Shown: piece by piece, positions 10,825 to 22,051 of the stretch | How the letters are laid out: each line of letters starts with the position of its first letter | How positions within the stretch are numbered: the stretch's first letter is position 1 | DNA from: Marsupella aquatica | Lineage: Eukaryota > Marchantiophyta | Direction of reading: 5' to 3' | DNA length: 64,000 bases | Assembly (NCBI GenBank): GCA_973895155.1 | Contig: OZ316895.1 | Span: forward strand, 20,212,001 to 20,276,000 | The notes under the pieces: generated by a model | The model's input: the letters and a program-made list of their open reading frames with translations, nothing else | The model's database searches: none | Told to the model about the DNA's origin: nothing | Program-made: the position numbers and the translations under genes

Positions 10825-10929
10825 ACAAGGATAGAGAGAAGAGCTACTAAACAAGCCCTCTGTCAGTCAGGGGGACTAGTAGAAGGAGAAGTTGAAAACT
10901 TTGGTCTCGAGCTGTTATTTTGAACTGAA

Positions 10930-11903
10930 CCGCATGCTCAAAGCAGTGCATCAGTTCTAGTCATGGCAACTCATCTAGCTCATCTAGCTCCGAAATAGAA
11001 TCTGATTCAAGCTCATCCAAGAACTATGAGTCGGAGGAGGAGAACATCGGAAGAAGAAGCATAAGAAGAAGAAGACCGCTAAGAAGAAGCATGAGAAGAA
11101 GGGCAAGAAAGTACCACCTCCAAAGCTATTGGAAATTGATGCAAAGCAACTAAAGGAGAACAAGGAGATCAAGTCTAACGAGGCTCTCTTGGAGCAGCTG
11201 ACCAACCAGATGAAGGCATTGTCTGTACATATGGCTGGGTTACAGCCTCCAAGGAAGAAAATACCAGTTCACCGAGAACATGTGTGGTGTACTAGGTGTG
11301 GAGGTTTTGGGCATACCCCAAGCGAGTGTCAGGGAGCTCCAGCTGAAGTTCACTACATGGGAGAGGAGCAAGCTGAGCATCCCGCTCAAGAGAACTACTA
11401 CTATGAGGAGGTTGCTGAAAATGTGTACCAGCTGTCTCCAACTCGACCATATGTGGGGCGACCTGCTATGACCTACTTGCTAGCAGCACATGGACCTCAA
11501 CCAGGAGGTGGAGCAGGTCCGTCACAAGGAGGATATGGTAGGGGAGCTGGGCCAACTTGTTGGAATTGTGGCAAACCAGGCCACTATTCTCCAGACTATC
11601 CTGAGCCAAAGAAGCAGGGTAACGGAGCACCTCAGTGGGCACCAGACCACCTACTCTATTGACCAGACAGCTTGAATAGGCTCAACCAGCAGTCCAGCAA
11701 CCAGTGCAGACTCCTTTGGCAGTGCCTAATCAGGGAATGCAACTATCCACTTGTTGGAAACCGAATGGGCAAGTTTCGGAGAAGAGAGGGGAGAAACGTG
11801 GCAGGCACTGCCTGTAGGGGAACTTGCTGAGGAGGAAGTCGAGTGCTACAAAGTGTCTACCCGAGCTTCAAAGCACCATAAGCGAAAGGAGAGGCAACAA
11901 GCT
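10930..11903 (+). pseudogene. Gypsy-2 gag fragment
   Basis: Ser/Glu-rich then Lys/Arg-rich residues (10965-11128) match the linker of Gypsy-1 gag. Two zinc knuckles follow: CTRCGGFGHTPSEC (from about 11286) and CWNCGKPGHYSPDY (about 11560), whose last cysteine is replaced by tyrosine. TGA at 11660 and a frame change separate this from 11751-11903, which encodes an acidic stretch and CYKVSTRASKHHKRKER, close to CYRVSTRSTRRKER in Gypsy-1. It breaks off where a solo LTR is inserted. The 5' part is lost against Gypsy-1. Confidence 0.8.
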
Positions 11904-13683
11904 TGTCAAACACTTGTCAAGGAGCTTAAGTGGCTTTTCTCCCAAAAAAACTATCTAATACTTGCTCCATATCATATTAGGGTCATAAAGGATTGACAAA
12001 ACTTCTGAAATGTGCTTGCAATGTCTAATCACATCATACATAAGTAGTTTCAACTCTCCACTTCTAGAGAGGTAGTCCCCTTGACTACTTTTGCACTCAC
12101 ACCCTTCCTTTCTCCTCTACTCCAAGGATTAGCAAGGGGGATCTTCACTCCAAGCTATCACCTTAGAGTAGATTCTCACACAAACATCAAAGAACCCAAA
12201 GTACTTTCCTCTTCCAGCTTAAGTCTACTCAAGATCCTCAAAGTAGTGTTACCCCTCAACCTTGCCCCCTGGCCTTGGTTTGGGTCCAGACATCCCCTTT
12301 GAGCTCTTAGAAACAACTCTTCTTTCTAAGGACTCTTCCTCTTGTTCTCACAAAAGACAAACTACTTTCCACCATCAAGATACAATCTTCTCTAAGTCTC
12401 AAAGTAGTACTCCACCTTAACCTGTCTCCCTGGCCTTGGTTGTGTACCAGCACATCCCCTTCAAGCTTAGACCAAGATTGCACCCTAACATGGAATCTTC
12501 TCTTGCCCTCATACACTTCAAATTCCCTCACACTTAATGGTCACATTGAAGAGTGGGAAGACTCATTTCATTGCATACTCAATCCTTACAACAAAAGATC
12601 TTCTACAATATCCTCACACTAAGTATGGATCTCACCTCCTTCTCAAGCTTAGCCCCAACTTAGCAAGGTAGAGCCTCTACTTTGAGAATTGAGAATTCTG
12701 GTCCATAACAAAGGAAAACTTCCTTCTTATGTACTATTCTCCTTCCACACCACACCAAGGTAGCCCACCAAGGACCAAGGACCAAAGTAGAGGATGAAGG
12801 ACCAAAGTCCTCCTTACTACCAAAGTCACACTACAACCAAAGTCCAACTAACTACCACTCATACTCAAGCTCCTTCACCTTGTGATTGCCTCTCTATTCA
12901 ACCATCTCCCAGCCGCCCTTATTCTTGACTCATTCATCCCTTGTGGTAGTCTCGTCGAAGCATTTTTACACTTAGTCGGATTTTGTTATTTTGGAAAAAA
13001 TATAATTCCCCGGCCCATATTGTACCCACCGCCAAAAATGGACATAGGACTATGTCTTGGTTTACTAAGATCTAAACAAAACCCTATAACCAATTTTCTA
13101 AAATTAGGTAAAGAGGGTTAATTCTTATTTTTTCCAAAATTCTTCTCAACTTTGAGATGCTCCCAAAAAGTAACAAAAGGTAACCAAGTTCTCCCACAAG
13201 TTTCAAGGCATAGAGTGGACAATATTTAACCTACTTTGTAACTTGGAACCCCTGCCTTTTCTCATCAGCTATTTTTCCCGAGACCCGCTATTTGGTAACT
13301 TTAAGTTTTGCCAAAATACTTACAACTCCTAGGTTAAGACCCCACTTGACTTTGTGACTTTTATGTGTGGTCTAGGGACTATCTAGCACCTATAGGGCGA
13401 GTCTTAGCAAAACTTATCACTCAAAAGTATCGGTCATGCCTTCGGCCCAACTTGCCGACTACCATAACTTTTTTCCATCCTTACTAAATAAATTACTCAA
13501 CTCTTGATACTTCTTATAGAAACATGTCCTCTCCCTCAATTTATTTCCCTACTCTACTTCCTTAGTTATTAAGTTATCCTAAACCTAACAACTCTGTTAA
13601 TCACTAAAACTATGTAATTACTACTCCTTGAAAGCAAAAAACTGACGCATTTCCTACTCAAGCCTCCATTGAGCCATTCCACA
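11904..13683 (+). mobile_element. Solo LTR (family S), copy 1, inside Gypsy-2 gag
   Basis: Starts TGTCAAACACTTG and ends CCATTCCACA, with no coding capacity. Flanks AAGCT (11899-11903) and AAGCC (13684-13688) are a near-perfect 5-bp target duplication. Gag reading (KERQQA ... KSNKERR) resumes on the other side. Two other copies of the same sequence lie at 17667-19595 (+) and 22052-23402 (-). No internal region is present, so it arose by LTR-LTR recombination or is a non-autonomous element. Confidence 0.8.
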
Positions 13684-13688
13684 AAGCC

Positions 13689-16600
13689 AAGAAGTCAAAC
13701 AAGGAAAGGAGAGCCACACTAACATTGGACTCACATGAGAGTGCTGCTGAACGAGGTGATCGAGCACCACCACTGGAGGACAGTGACTACCGGAGAGACC
13801 ATCCTAAGCTATTCTACCCGAAAGTCAATGAGGAGGTTAAGAGACAACTCAAGGAGTTGGAGGCAGTGGAACATACAATCAGCTTGCAAAAGGACATCAA
13901 GCAAGCTAAAGAACACAGCTCTCAAGCAGGCAACCAATGGAGCTGCAGCCTAATGCAACTGAGGTCAGAAAATCAGAGGTCAGTCAACCGCCGTATGATA
14001 TCAAGACTGATATCAGGAACTGTGTCATTACTGCTACTATAGGCCAACTACTGAAAGATAACCCGCTCTACCGAAGGCAGCTCAAGGAAATGTTGTTAGG
14101 AAAAAGAAGGAAGAGGCTACCAAAAGTAGGCACTGTTGCTGATGTGAGGATGATAATGGAGGACTTGGGAGCACCAGAGATCACCATTCAAATATCAGGA
14201 TGTGCACTTTCATTTGTGCCGGTGGACGGAGGATCTGGAGTCAACATCATGATAGAAGCCGCAGCTCACCAACTTGGTTTCAACACCTTCGAGTAGACTG
14301 ATCGAGCTTTCAGGCTAGCTACTGGAGCAAAAGTGTTGCCATTGGGGGCATTAACTCAGGTTCCAACCATCATACAAGGAGAAACCTTCTTGATGAATTT
14401 TCTCATCATGAGACCAGCGAGACCAAGCACATACCCAGTGCTGGTTGGTACACCCTGGTTGTATGGAGCCAAAGTCATTTCAGATTGGGGAAAGAAGGAA
14501 TTCCGTGTGGGCAAGAATTCATTGCGCATTCCATGGGGCAAAGAGGAGCATCTTGGTGAGACAACTGAAGAGCAGGAGGAGTATGATTCAGATATCAGCA
14601 GTGTTGGGGAGGAGGTCTATATGATAGACCTGATCAATAATCTCACAGAGGAAGAGGTTTTTGGACCAGAGGTTCAACCTACTCGCTTAGTGGAGCAGAT
14701 ACCAGTCAGCGAAGTGTTGGGCCAGGCCCAGGAACCCAAGACACTCACACAACCGGAGGAGCTACTGCCTGAGAATCAGATACAGCCCAACAGTGAAGGC
14801 AGCCAACAAGTCAAAGAAGTTCGACCCAAATCCGAGCAAATTCAGGAGCCCTCGGGCAGAGCGCTGGAGCAGTCGCAAGTTTCAGAATGGAACAAGGAAA
14901 GTCCACAGCAAGGGACTGAAGCAGCTCTAGTCGTTGGAAATACTTCGCGCCAGTGATTGAATCTACTCAAAAATCAGTCACATTTGAAGCAGAGAAAAAC
15001 AATACTAAAGTTTAGGAAGAACCTGAGAAACAGAAGTTGAGCAAGGACCATTTGCCAAAGTATGGTGACCAAGAACTGGAACTAGCAGTGGACATCCAGA
15101 AGAGCATTGATCCTGAGTGGCATGGAGGGTTGAGACTCGCTCAGCTGGAAGAGAGTCTGCATCCGACCTTGAGAAACCTAATGGATGTGGTCAAGAAGGA
15201 GCATTTCAAGAAAGTTCAGTTGAGTAATTCCAAGGAGTTCTATATATTGGGAATGCTTTTGAACTAGACCAAGAGCAAGTAATCCAAGAGCTCTTGGGTG
15301 AGTATAAGGATATTTTTGCTTGGAACCATATGGATATCACCGGTATAGATAAGGAGCTGGGAGAGTTACGGATTGATCATTACGGAGTGGGGAGTCTTTG
15401 CATTTTTGCAAATGCCGTTCGGACTATGCAATGCACCAGGGACATTTCAGAGAATTATCATGACCATCTTTCATGATTTTCTTTGGAAGTTCTTAGAGGT
15501 ATTCATTGACGATTTTGCAGTCTATGGTAGGAAGGATAACCATTTGGAACATTTGTGGCTCACTTTTCAGAGATGCAGGGAGGTCGGTCTCAAGCTACAC
15601 CCTGGCAAGTGCATCTTTGGAGTACACGAGGGTACCCTGCTTGGCCACAGAGTTTCAAAAGGAGGAATTGAGGTAGACCCTGAGAAAGTCAGTGTTTGGC
15701 AGGCAGTGAAGTTTCCAACTAATACCACTGAAGTGAAGGGTTTTCTTGGATGTCTTAACTACTACCGCAGATTCATAAAGGACTTTGCACAGATTGCACT
15801 ATCGATCACTTCAATGTTGAGGGCAGGAGCTGATTTTGAGCCAACAGTGGAGAGGCTTGAAAGTTTCAATCTATCAAAGAAGAAGCTTTTGGAGACCCCA
15901 GTGCTGAAGGCACCTGATTGGAGCAAGGAGTTTCATGTATTTGTCGATATATCAGGATTCTGTATTGGAGTAGTATTGAGTCAACTAGATGAACAAACAA
16001 GAGATCATCCAATATATTTTGCTAGTAGACTACTCATGGCCGCAGAGGAGAATTACTCGGCTACTGATAGAGAAGCTCTAGGAATCATTTACGCATGTAA
16101 GAAATTCACACACTATCTACTAGGCTACAAGGTAATCTTCCACACAGACCACAATGCATTGAAGTACATGGTAAACAAGCCTAATTTGACCGGCAGGATA
16201 GCAAGATGGGTCTTGTTGTTGCAAGAATTTAACTATGAAGTCCGAGTCAGAGCAGGGAAGAAGCATTAAAATGCTGATTTCTTTTCCTGCATTGATGGAC
16301 AGCCCATAGAAGAGTTACTGATAACAGATCAGTTTCCTGATGAAGCTTTACTGTACCACATTTCAGTTTCGGAGAGAACCTGGTATCCTGATATGTTTAG
16401 TTACCTGACAACCGGTACGGTGTCTAAGAGTTTGAATGTAGAAGAAGCTGCTGTATTTTTGCGGAAAGCAGCACCATACATGCTGCTCAATAATGTTCTT
16501 CACAAGCAAGGAGTTGACAGCACCATTTGTCAATGCTTGGAGGAGAACCAGATCCATGTGGTGATGAGAGCACTTCATGAGGAGGAAGCAGGCGGGCACT

Positions 16601-17660
16601 ATGCTACCGTCGTGACGTCAAGGAAGATCTTGGATGCAGGGTACTGGTGGCTGACACTGCACCGTGATGTGGCCACGTTCATTCAAGGCTATGATGCGTG
16701 CCAGCGAGTGGGCAAACCCAAGATGTCTCAACATCACCCATTGAATCCAATTTTGCCACTAGACCATTTGAAAAGTGGGGAATTGATTTCATGGGACCCA
16801 TCACACCTGTGACTCAAAGGAGAAGGTGCAGGTACATCATTTTGGCCACGAACTATGCTACCAGGTGGGTCGAGGCTCTACCGACTATGAAGAATGATGC
16901 CGCAACTACAGCAAAATTTCTGTATGAACAGATCTTTACTCGATTTGGACCACCGCTGGAACTGGTCAGTTACCGAGGAACCCATTTTTTGAATGAGGTA
17001 ATTGAGGAGATGACTGCCAATTATTTAGTGAAGCACCGGAAGACTACACCGTATCATCCGAAGGCCAACGGTCTGACTGAGCGAGCGAATGGTATCATTG
17101 GAAGGATCCTTAACACCACTGTAGCCAATCACAAGAGTGATTGGGACTACAAGCTATATTCTGCAGTGTATTCGTACAACCTTGCCTTCAAGACTACAAC
17201 AAGCAAGACCCCGTATTATCTTGTTTTTGGCCAGAATGCAGTTGTACCAGTGGAGTTTGCAATACCAACACGGAGAACTCTGTCTGGGGAAAAAATGCCA
17301 GAAGGGAGCAGCCAACACGAGCGAGCCTATTAGTTGGAGCTACTGGAAGAGACTTGAGAAGAAGCAGCAGAGACACTGGCGAAGCAGTAGGACTGCAACA
17401 AGAAGTACCATGATAAGAAGGTGAGGCCTATGAACATTATCAACGGTGACCTGGTGCTACTGTATGACAGCAGAGTAAAGCATTTTCCAGGGAAACTCCA
17501 TACTCGTTGGTTGGGACCTTATATGGTCAAGCAGATTTTTGACAACGGATTAGTAGAAGTGGCCACAATTACAGGGGACGTGTACCTGGTCCGAGTACAC
17601 TATGATTGACTAAAAAAGTATTTCATGCAAGCAGGTAGACTGATTGTTTGCACGGATGGG
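13689..17660 (+). pseudogene. Gypsy-2 gag end, protease, partial reverse transcriptase, RNase H and integrase
   Basis: Continues Gypsy-2 after the solo LTR. RRDHPKLFYP matches NRDHPKLFYP of Gypsy-1. The protease motif VDGGSG lies near 14222. Frames change at about 13940, 14300 and 14950. Near 15380 RT jumps from RIDH directly to the region before MPFGLCNAP, so about 110 residues of the fingers/palm are deleted; FIDD remains near 15505. RNase H is intact to 16269, where AAGCATTAA ends the frame. Integrase has HEEEAGGHY and the zinc finger, but the second catalytic aspartate is tyrosine (LVSYRGTHF, about 16965). LYDSR ... HTRWLGPY is the C-terminus. It cannot encode an active element. Confidence 0.9.
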
Positions 17661-17666
17661 ACTCTA

Positions 17667-19595
17667 TGTCAAACACTTGTCAAGGAGCTTAAGGGACTTT
17701 TCTCCTAAAAAACTATCTACTACCTGCTCCATGTCATACCAGGGTCACAAAAGATTGACAAAACTTCTGAAATGTGCTTACAATGTCTAATCACTTCATA
17801 CATAAGTAGTTTCAACTCTCCACTTCTAGAGAAGTAGTCCCCTTGACTACTTTTCCCCTTGACTACTTGCACTCACACCCTTCCCCTCTCCTCTACTCCA
17901 AGAATCAGCAAGGGGGATCTCCACTCCAAGCTGTCACCTTAGAGTAGATTCTCACACAAACACCCAAGAACCCAAAGTACTTTCCTCTTCAAGCTTAAGT
18001 CTCCTCAAGACCCTCGAAGTAGTGTTACTCCTCAACCTTGCCCCCCTAGCTGGTTTGGGTACACACATCCCCTTTGAGCTCTAGATAAGGCTCCTCTATC
18101 TAAGGACTCTTCCTCTTGTTCTTACTTCTTGTTAGCACCACACACCAAGCAAAGTACTTTCCACCCTCAAGCTATAATCTTTTCTAAGTCTCAAAGTAGT
18201 GCTCTACCTTAACCTTGCCTCCTTGGCCTTGGTTTTGAACTAGCACATCCCCTTTGAGCTTAGACCAAGATTACACCATAACATGGACTCACCATAGCAT
18301 GGACTCTTCTCTTGCTCTCATACACTTCAAATGCACTCACACTTAATGGTCACAATGAAGATTGACAAGTCTCCTTTTATTGTATCACCTTTACAAAAAA
18401 TGTTCACTACAAATTCTCCACACTAAGCATGGACCACCTCTCCCTTGTCAAGCTTAGCCCTACCTTGGCAAGGTAGAGATTCCACTTAAGAGATGAGACT
18501 CCCGGCCCTAACAAATGAAAACTTTTTCCTTATATACTATTCTCCTTCCATACCACACCAAGCTTGACCTGGGGTCCAACTACTCCTTCCCCAAGTTCTC
18601 CTAACACACAAAGTCCAACTGTCTAGTTCGTAGCCCACCCTACAACCTATTATTTGGACTCCTTCCAAGCCCTGGAATATGCCACAAATGAGTTGCATGA
18701 TTTGATCTCCAAACCTGCTTCCACTTATGGTCCTCCTCACCAGCTTCCCAACCCACTTGAAATCTCGCAAAAAGAGTGAGTGAGTCTCAAGTTATGCTTA
18801 GTCAAAGTTGGCCTTATTTTACTTGTAACCCCTTTACTACCCTAAGTAAACTACCCCCTATATTTACTTTTCTTAACTTGATGGTCTTACACCTTTTACC
18901 AAAGGTAAGTACCCTTCCCTAGAGCCTAACTAAAGTGGTATGGATGCAATAAAGGTCAGCCCCTAAATTTGGTATTCATTCTCCTATGCCAACTTTGGTT
19001 TGCAAGCTATCGGGACCCCCTCATGGCCTCAGCTAAAAATATATTTGAGTGATTCTTTTTTTGGGTTTTCATCTTCACCAAGGGGTGCCTTACCTTCCCC
19101 TTACTCAACACAAAAAAATTGGGCCCCAACGGATACCCCTACATTTCCCCATTAGCTATTTTTCCTGGGACCCATTATTTTGTTAATTTAAGTCCCACAA
19201 AAACACAAGGAAACCCTAGGTTGAGACCCCCACTTGACATCTAACTTTTTAGGGGTTCTCTAGGGACCTCCTAGCATCTATGGGAAAAATCTGAACCAAA
19301 ACTAAGACTTCAAGTGTCGGGTTGTTTCTCCGGCTCGGAATAGTCGCCTATTTTAAATAAGGACACAACATTGTATGCCCCATCATAAAGACCTTTCTTA
19401 TCCCTTGTCACTTGCTTAAAACTCAGTAACCTTCCATTCCACTATCTTTCCTATTCTACTTACTTAAGTTCCTAAAACCTAGTTACTCCAATAGCACTTA
19501 AAACGTCTTTCTTACTGTTCCTTGTTCAAAAAGCAAAAAAATGACAAGTTTCTTACATAAACCTATATTGAGCCATTCCACACAGCCATTCCACA
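17667..19595 (+). mobile_element. Solo LTR (family S), copy 2, near the end of Gypsy-2 pol
   Basis: Starts TGTCAAACACTTGTCAAGG like copy 1 and ends in a duplicated CCATTCCACA (19573-19582 and 19586-19595). To its left lie integrase C-terminal codons, and to its right GCTGCACACTTGAG, matching the last codons of Gypsy-1 pol (GCTTCACAATTAAG). It has therefore inserted in the last codons of pol. No clean 5-bp target duplication is seen (CTCTA against TAGCT or CAGCC). Differences from copy 1 are many, including indels. Confidence 0.75.
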
Positions 19596-19602
19596 TAGCT
19601 GC

Positions 19603-21180
19603 ACACTTGAGAGGAGATCTATGTCGGATGCCGAATTAGGTAGTAGTGTTTAACTAGAGTTAAAATTAGAGTAACTACAGTTAGAAATAACCATAGTTAG
19701 AGGTAGAGTAAGGTTAAGCGGAGGAAGCGGATGCATAGTAAATGGTAGAAGGTCGAGACAACTTAGCATGGAGTGTCAAGCTGACTTAGGTGCGATTAAG
19801 TTAGGTTAACATTTATTAGGTTAGCATTAGTAGTTGTAGTACTTTGCATCTACCTCAATTCCTGGAATCTACCTCAATTCCTTATCTCCTCATGAAAAAA
19901 TGGAGGAACACAGGATTGCCTAAAGGTAAGGCATGAGGAGATAAGGAATTGAATCTCGTTGGCAAGGGAAAACTCTGTGGTGCTGGAAGGAGCTCTTGAG
20001 ATAAGGAAATCTCATTACTCGACAATCTTGTTGTGGCAATAGAGATTAGCCGGCATTTCAATTTTGTGTTGTTGAGTTGAACCGCTGCTGCTATTGAGTT
20101 TGATGCTGGTTGAGAACAATTGCTGCTGCTTCAAGCTTGTTGCTGAGAGCTTGCAGTTGCCGGGAGTAGTGCTATTGCATAAGGAGAGCTGTTATTCAAT
20201 TAGAGCTCCATTGCAGGGAGAGCTTCGTGCTATGGAAGATGGAGCAATGCTGATGGGAGGAGTATTGCCACACAGTTGGCTTCTATTCAATTAGAGCTTG
20301 CTACTTAGAGCTTGCTATTGGTAGGCTATGGAGAAAGCTCACTACATTAGTTGCTGATCGATCCTTGAGATTGATGCTGCTACCCTAAAACTCGTGGCTG
20401 CCTGAAGTAGCTACAGCAAAATCAAAAGCTTGAAAGTGTGGAGCTGGCTGGTGACTGGGTAGAGCAGCTTTGTGCTACTGAGCTATGAAGATTGAAGGTA
20501 GCTCACGAGACTGGGAAGCTATGGTGAGAGCTGCATGCTGCTAAAAGACTGAGCTATGGAGGAAGGCTGCTGTTGAAGAAGAAAAAAAAGGAGAGCAAAG
20601 AAGAAAATGGAGAAGCAGCATTGCGAGGCTTTGCGCTGTGGCAAGTTGCTTTGTGCTGCCTCGCGCAGCATAGTGTAGCATAGCGCAGTAGCTTGGTGCT
20701 ACAAAATGTTGATGGCGAGGGAGGAGTCGGGGATCGGTCTTGAACTTGCAACCTGTGTCTTGCTAAGGAATTTGAATGGGCTACCAAGGGAGTTGTCCAA
20801 GCTCTTTGTTTAAAGAGTCCACACCAACTCTAATTGAACTTGGTACAGCATCCGTTTCTAGGCTTTGGGAGGACTTTGAGGCCAGTTCAAAGTCGGGTGA
20901 GGGACCAACGAGGCTAGGGGAGAACCCCACAAGGTAGACCCAACTCCCGGGATTGAATTGGTTTTGAATTCAAATAGAATATGAGAAGTTTTTTTATATG
21001 CCCTTAAAGTGGCCGCTGTGTTAAGTAGTGGGGCTATTATGAAACCCAACACTTAGGGGATACAAATAAAATAACTAGCCAGGATTTTAGTGTTGCTGGT
21101 TAGATAGTTAGGCGTTAGTATTGCGGTATACCAGCAACTTGAGATACTTATGTTTTACTGGTTATCACCCATTCACGCTA
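19603..21180 (+). repeat. End of Gypsy-2 pol plus post-pol spacer, copy A
   Basis: Opens with the last pol codons (ATCTATGTCGGATGCCGAATTAG, compare GAGCTATGTGATGCCTAG in Gypsy-1). It then runs as non-coding sequence nearly identical to 43885-45806. Copy A lacks about 420 bases present in copy B (about 44117-44533). At that place it carries an extra 45-base insert that makes a 21-bp inverted repeat (19874-19894 with 19932-19952). A 66-codon ORF at 20094-20294 has a near-identical match at 44738-44938, but this reflects shared DNA, not evidence of a gene. It ends at ACGCT, where it joins the methyltransferase. Confidence 0.75.
20727..20850 (-). repeat. Possible tRNA-derived SINE-like segment, copy A
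   Basis: Read on the minus strand, TAGCCCATTCA (20783-20773) resembles a polymerase III A box and AAGTTCAAGACC (20746-20735) a B box, at tRNA-like spacing. The match to GGTTCGANTCC is 8 of 11. It is part of the spacer shared with copy B, so any insertion predates their separation. No tail or target duplication was identified. This may be chance. Confidence 0.3.
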
Positions 21181-21717
21181 GCAGCATCTAAAAAAACAGC
21201 AGGTCCTAACCAGGACCGAACTTGGTGCATACTAGCCACCATCTATGATCTAGTATCACCCAACAAGGGAACATTCTCCAGAATATAGGCGGGAGAGACA
21301 TGCTGTTGCTCCTGTAAAAACCTCATCACACGCAGCATCTCCCAAAACATGTGAGAACGATGGTCTTTGAGACAAGATCCTATCCTAGCAGAGGAATGGC
21401 CCTGGCATGGCCAATCAGCAATCACGAGGTGAATCTCACTGACGAGTACTAAATCCGGCGCCCCCAAAAGTGAGATGTTTGTTGGCAAAGTGTGCTGATA
21501 ACCTCTGATAGCTGACAGGGGTAACAAATCAGGGAACTGCTGATGCAACTGAGCAACATGATGCAGTGAGACACGTCGGGCTGTGTCATCATGCTCCACA
21601 TAGAGATATTGTTGCACTCTAATGCCAGCATGTAAGATAGCAGCTAGACTAGTGCTCATGCCACCAAATAGTTCCAACGAGCGAATATCCTCGATCCACA
21701 AAATGGGAGTTCCTTAG
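21181..21717 (-). pseudogene. C5-cytosine DNA methyltransferase fragment, copy A
   Basis: Encodes the catalytic half of a C5-MTase. Motif I is LELFGGMSTSLA (AdoMet binding). Motif IV appears as DWPCQGHS with the nucleophile cysteine kept, though the usual G before W is D. The K/RDHRSHMFWEMLRVMRF helix follows, and motif VI is AYILENVPLLGD. TAG at 21243-21245 stands where copy B has CAG. The reading stops at FLDA because 1.55 kb present in copy B (45807-47360) is missing, with ACGC microhomology at the join. Target-recognition and motifs VIII-X are lost. It lies antisense to Gypsy-2 gag-pol and directly after a coiled-coil segment. Confidence 0.85.
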
Positions 21718-22051
21718 CCACTCCGTTTGATTGACCACCCGCTGCTGCAAGTTCTCCACCTTCCACACGGTGTCCTCTAACTCCTCCCGAGTCTCATCCA
21801 ACTCCCCTTGGGCAGCCTCCAATTCCTTTTCCAAAGCCGTCTTCTCCTCTTGGGCTTCCTTCAGCTCCTTGTTGAGCTTGATGACGACATCATACTCCAT
21901 CTTATACATCTTTTTGTATTGTTTATCGAGCATGTTGTCCTTTCAATGCAAGTCGGCTTGAAAATTGGCTGACAGGGTTGCAAGCTCCTCCTTCAGCAGA
22001 GCAATGGCCTTGTGGGTTTTGTCATAGTCGGCACACTTCTGTTGATAGTCC
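21718..22051 (-). pseudogene. Coiled-coil segment similar to the Gypsy-1 extra ORF, upstream of the methyltransferase
   Basis: Minus-strand reading gives QDYQQKCADYDKTHKAIALL, then a heptad coil with KELKEAQEEKTALEKELE, and ends VENLQQRVVNQTEWL. Gypsy-1 has KELRATQEERATLKKELE and MENLQRRADNQTERL in the same order, so the two are homologous. One stop lies near 21938. The coil then meets the methyltransferase domain in a different frame (coil frame reads SHFVDRG, methyltransferase frame reads PILWIEDIRS). A deletion at the join would explain both the frame change and the loss of the linker. Confidence 0.75.

Noticed and set aside
17662-19600. Copies 1 and 2 of LTR family S as the two LTRs of one element
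   Set aside because: The DNA between them is Gypsy-2 gag-pol that continues across each insertion, copy 1 has its own near-perfect target duplication, and the two differ by many indels.
20094-20294. 66-codon ORF conserved at 44738-44938
   Set aside because: The two DNA copies are close to identical throughout the spacer, so the open frame needs no coding function to explain it.
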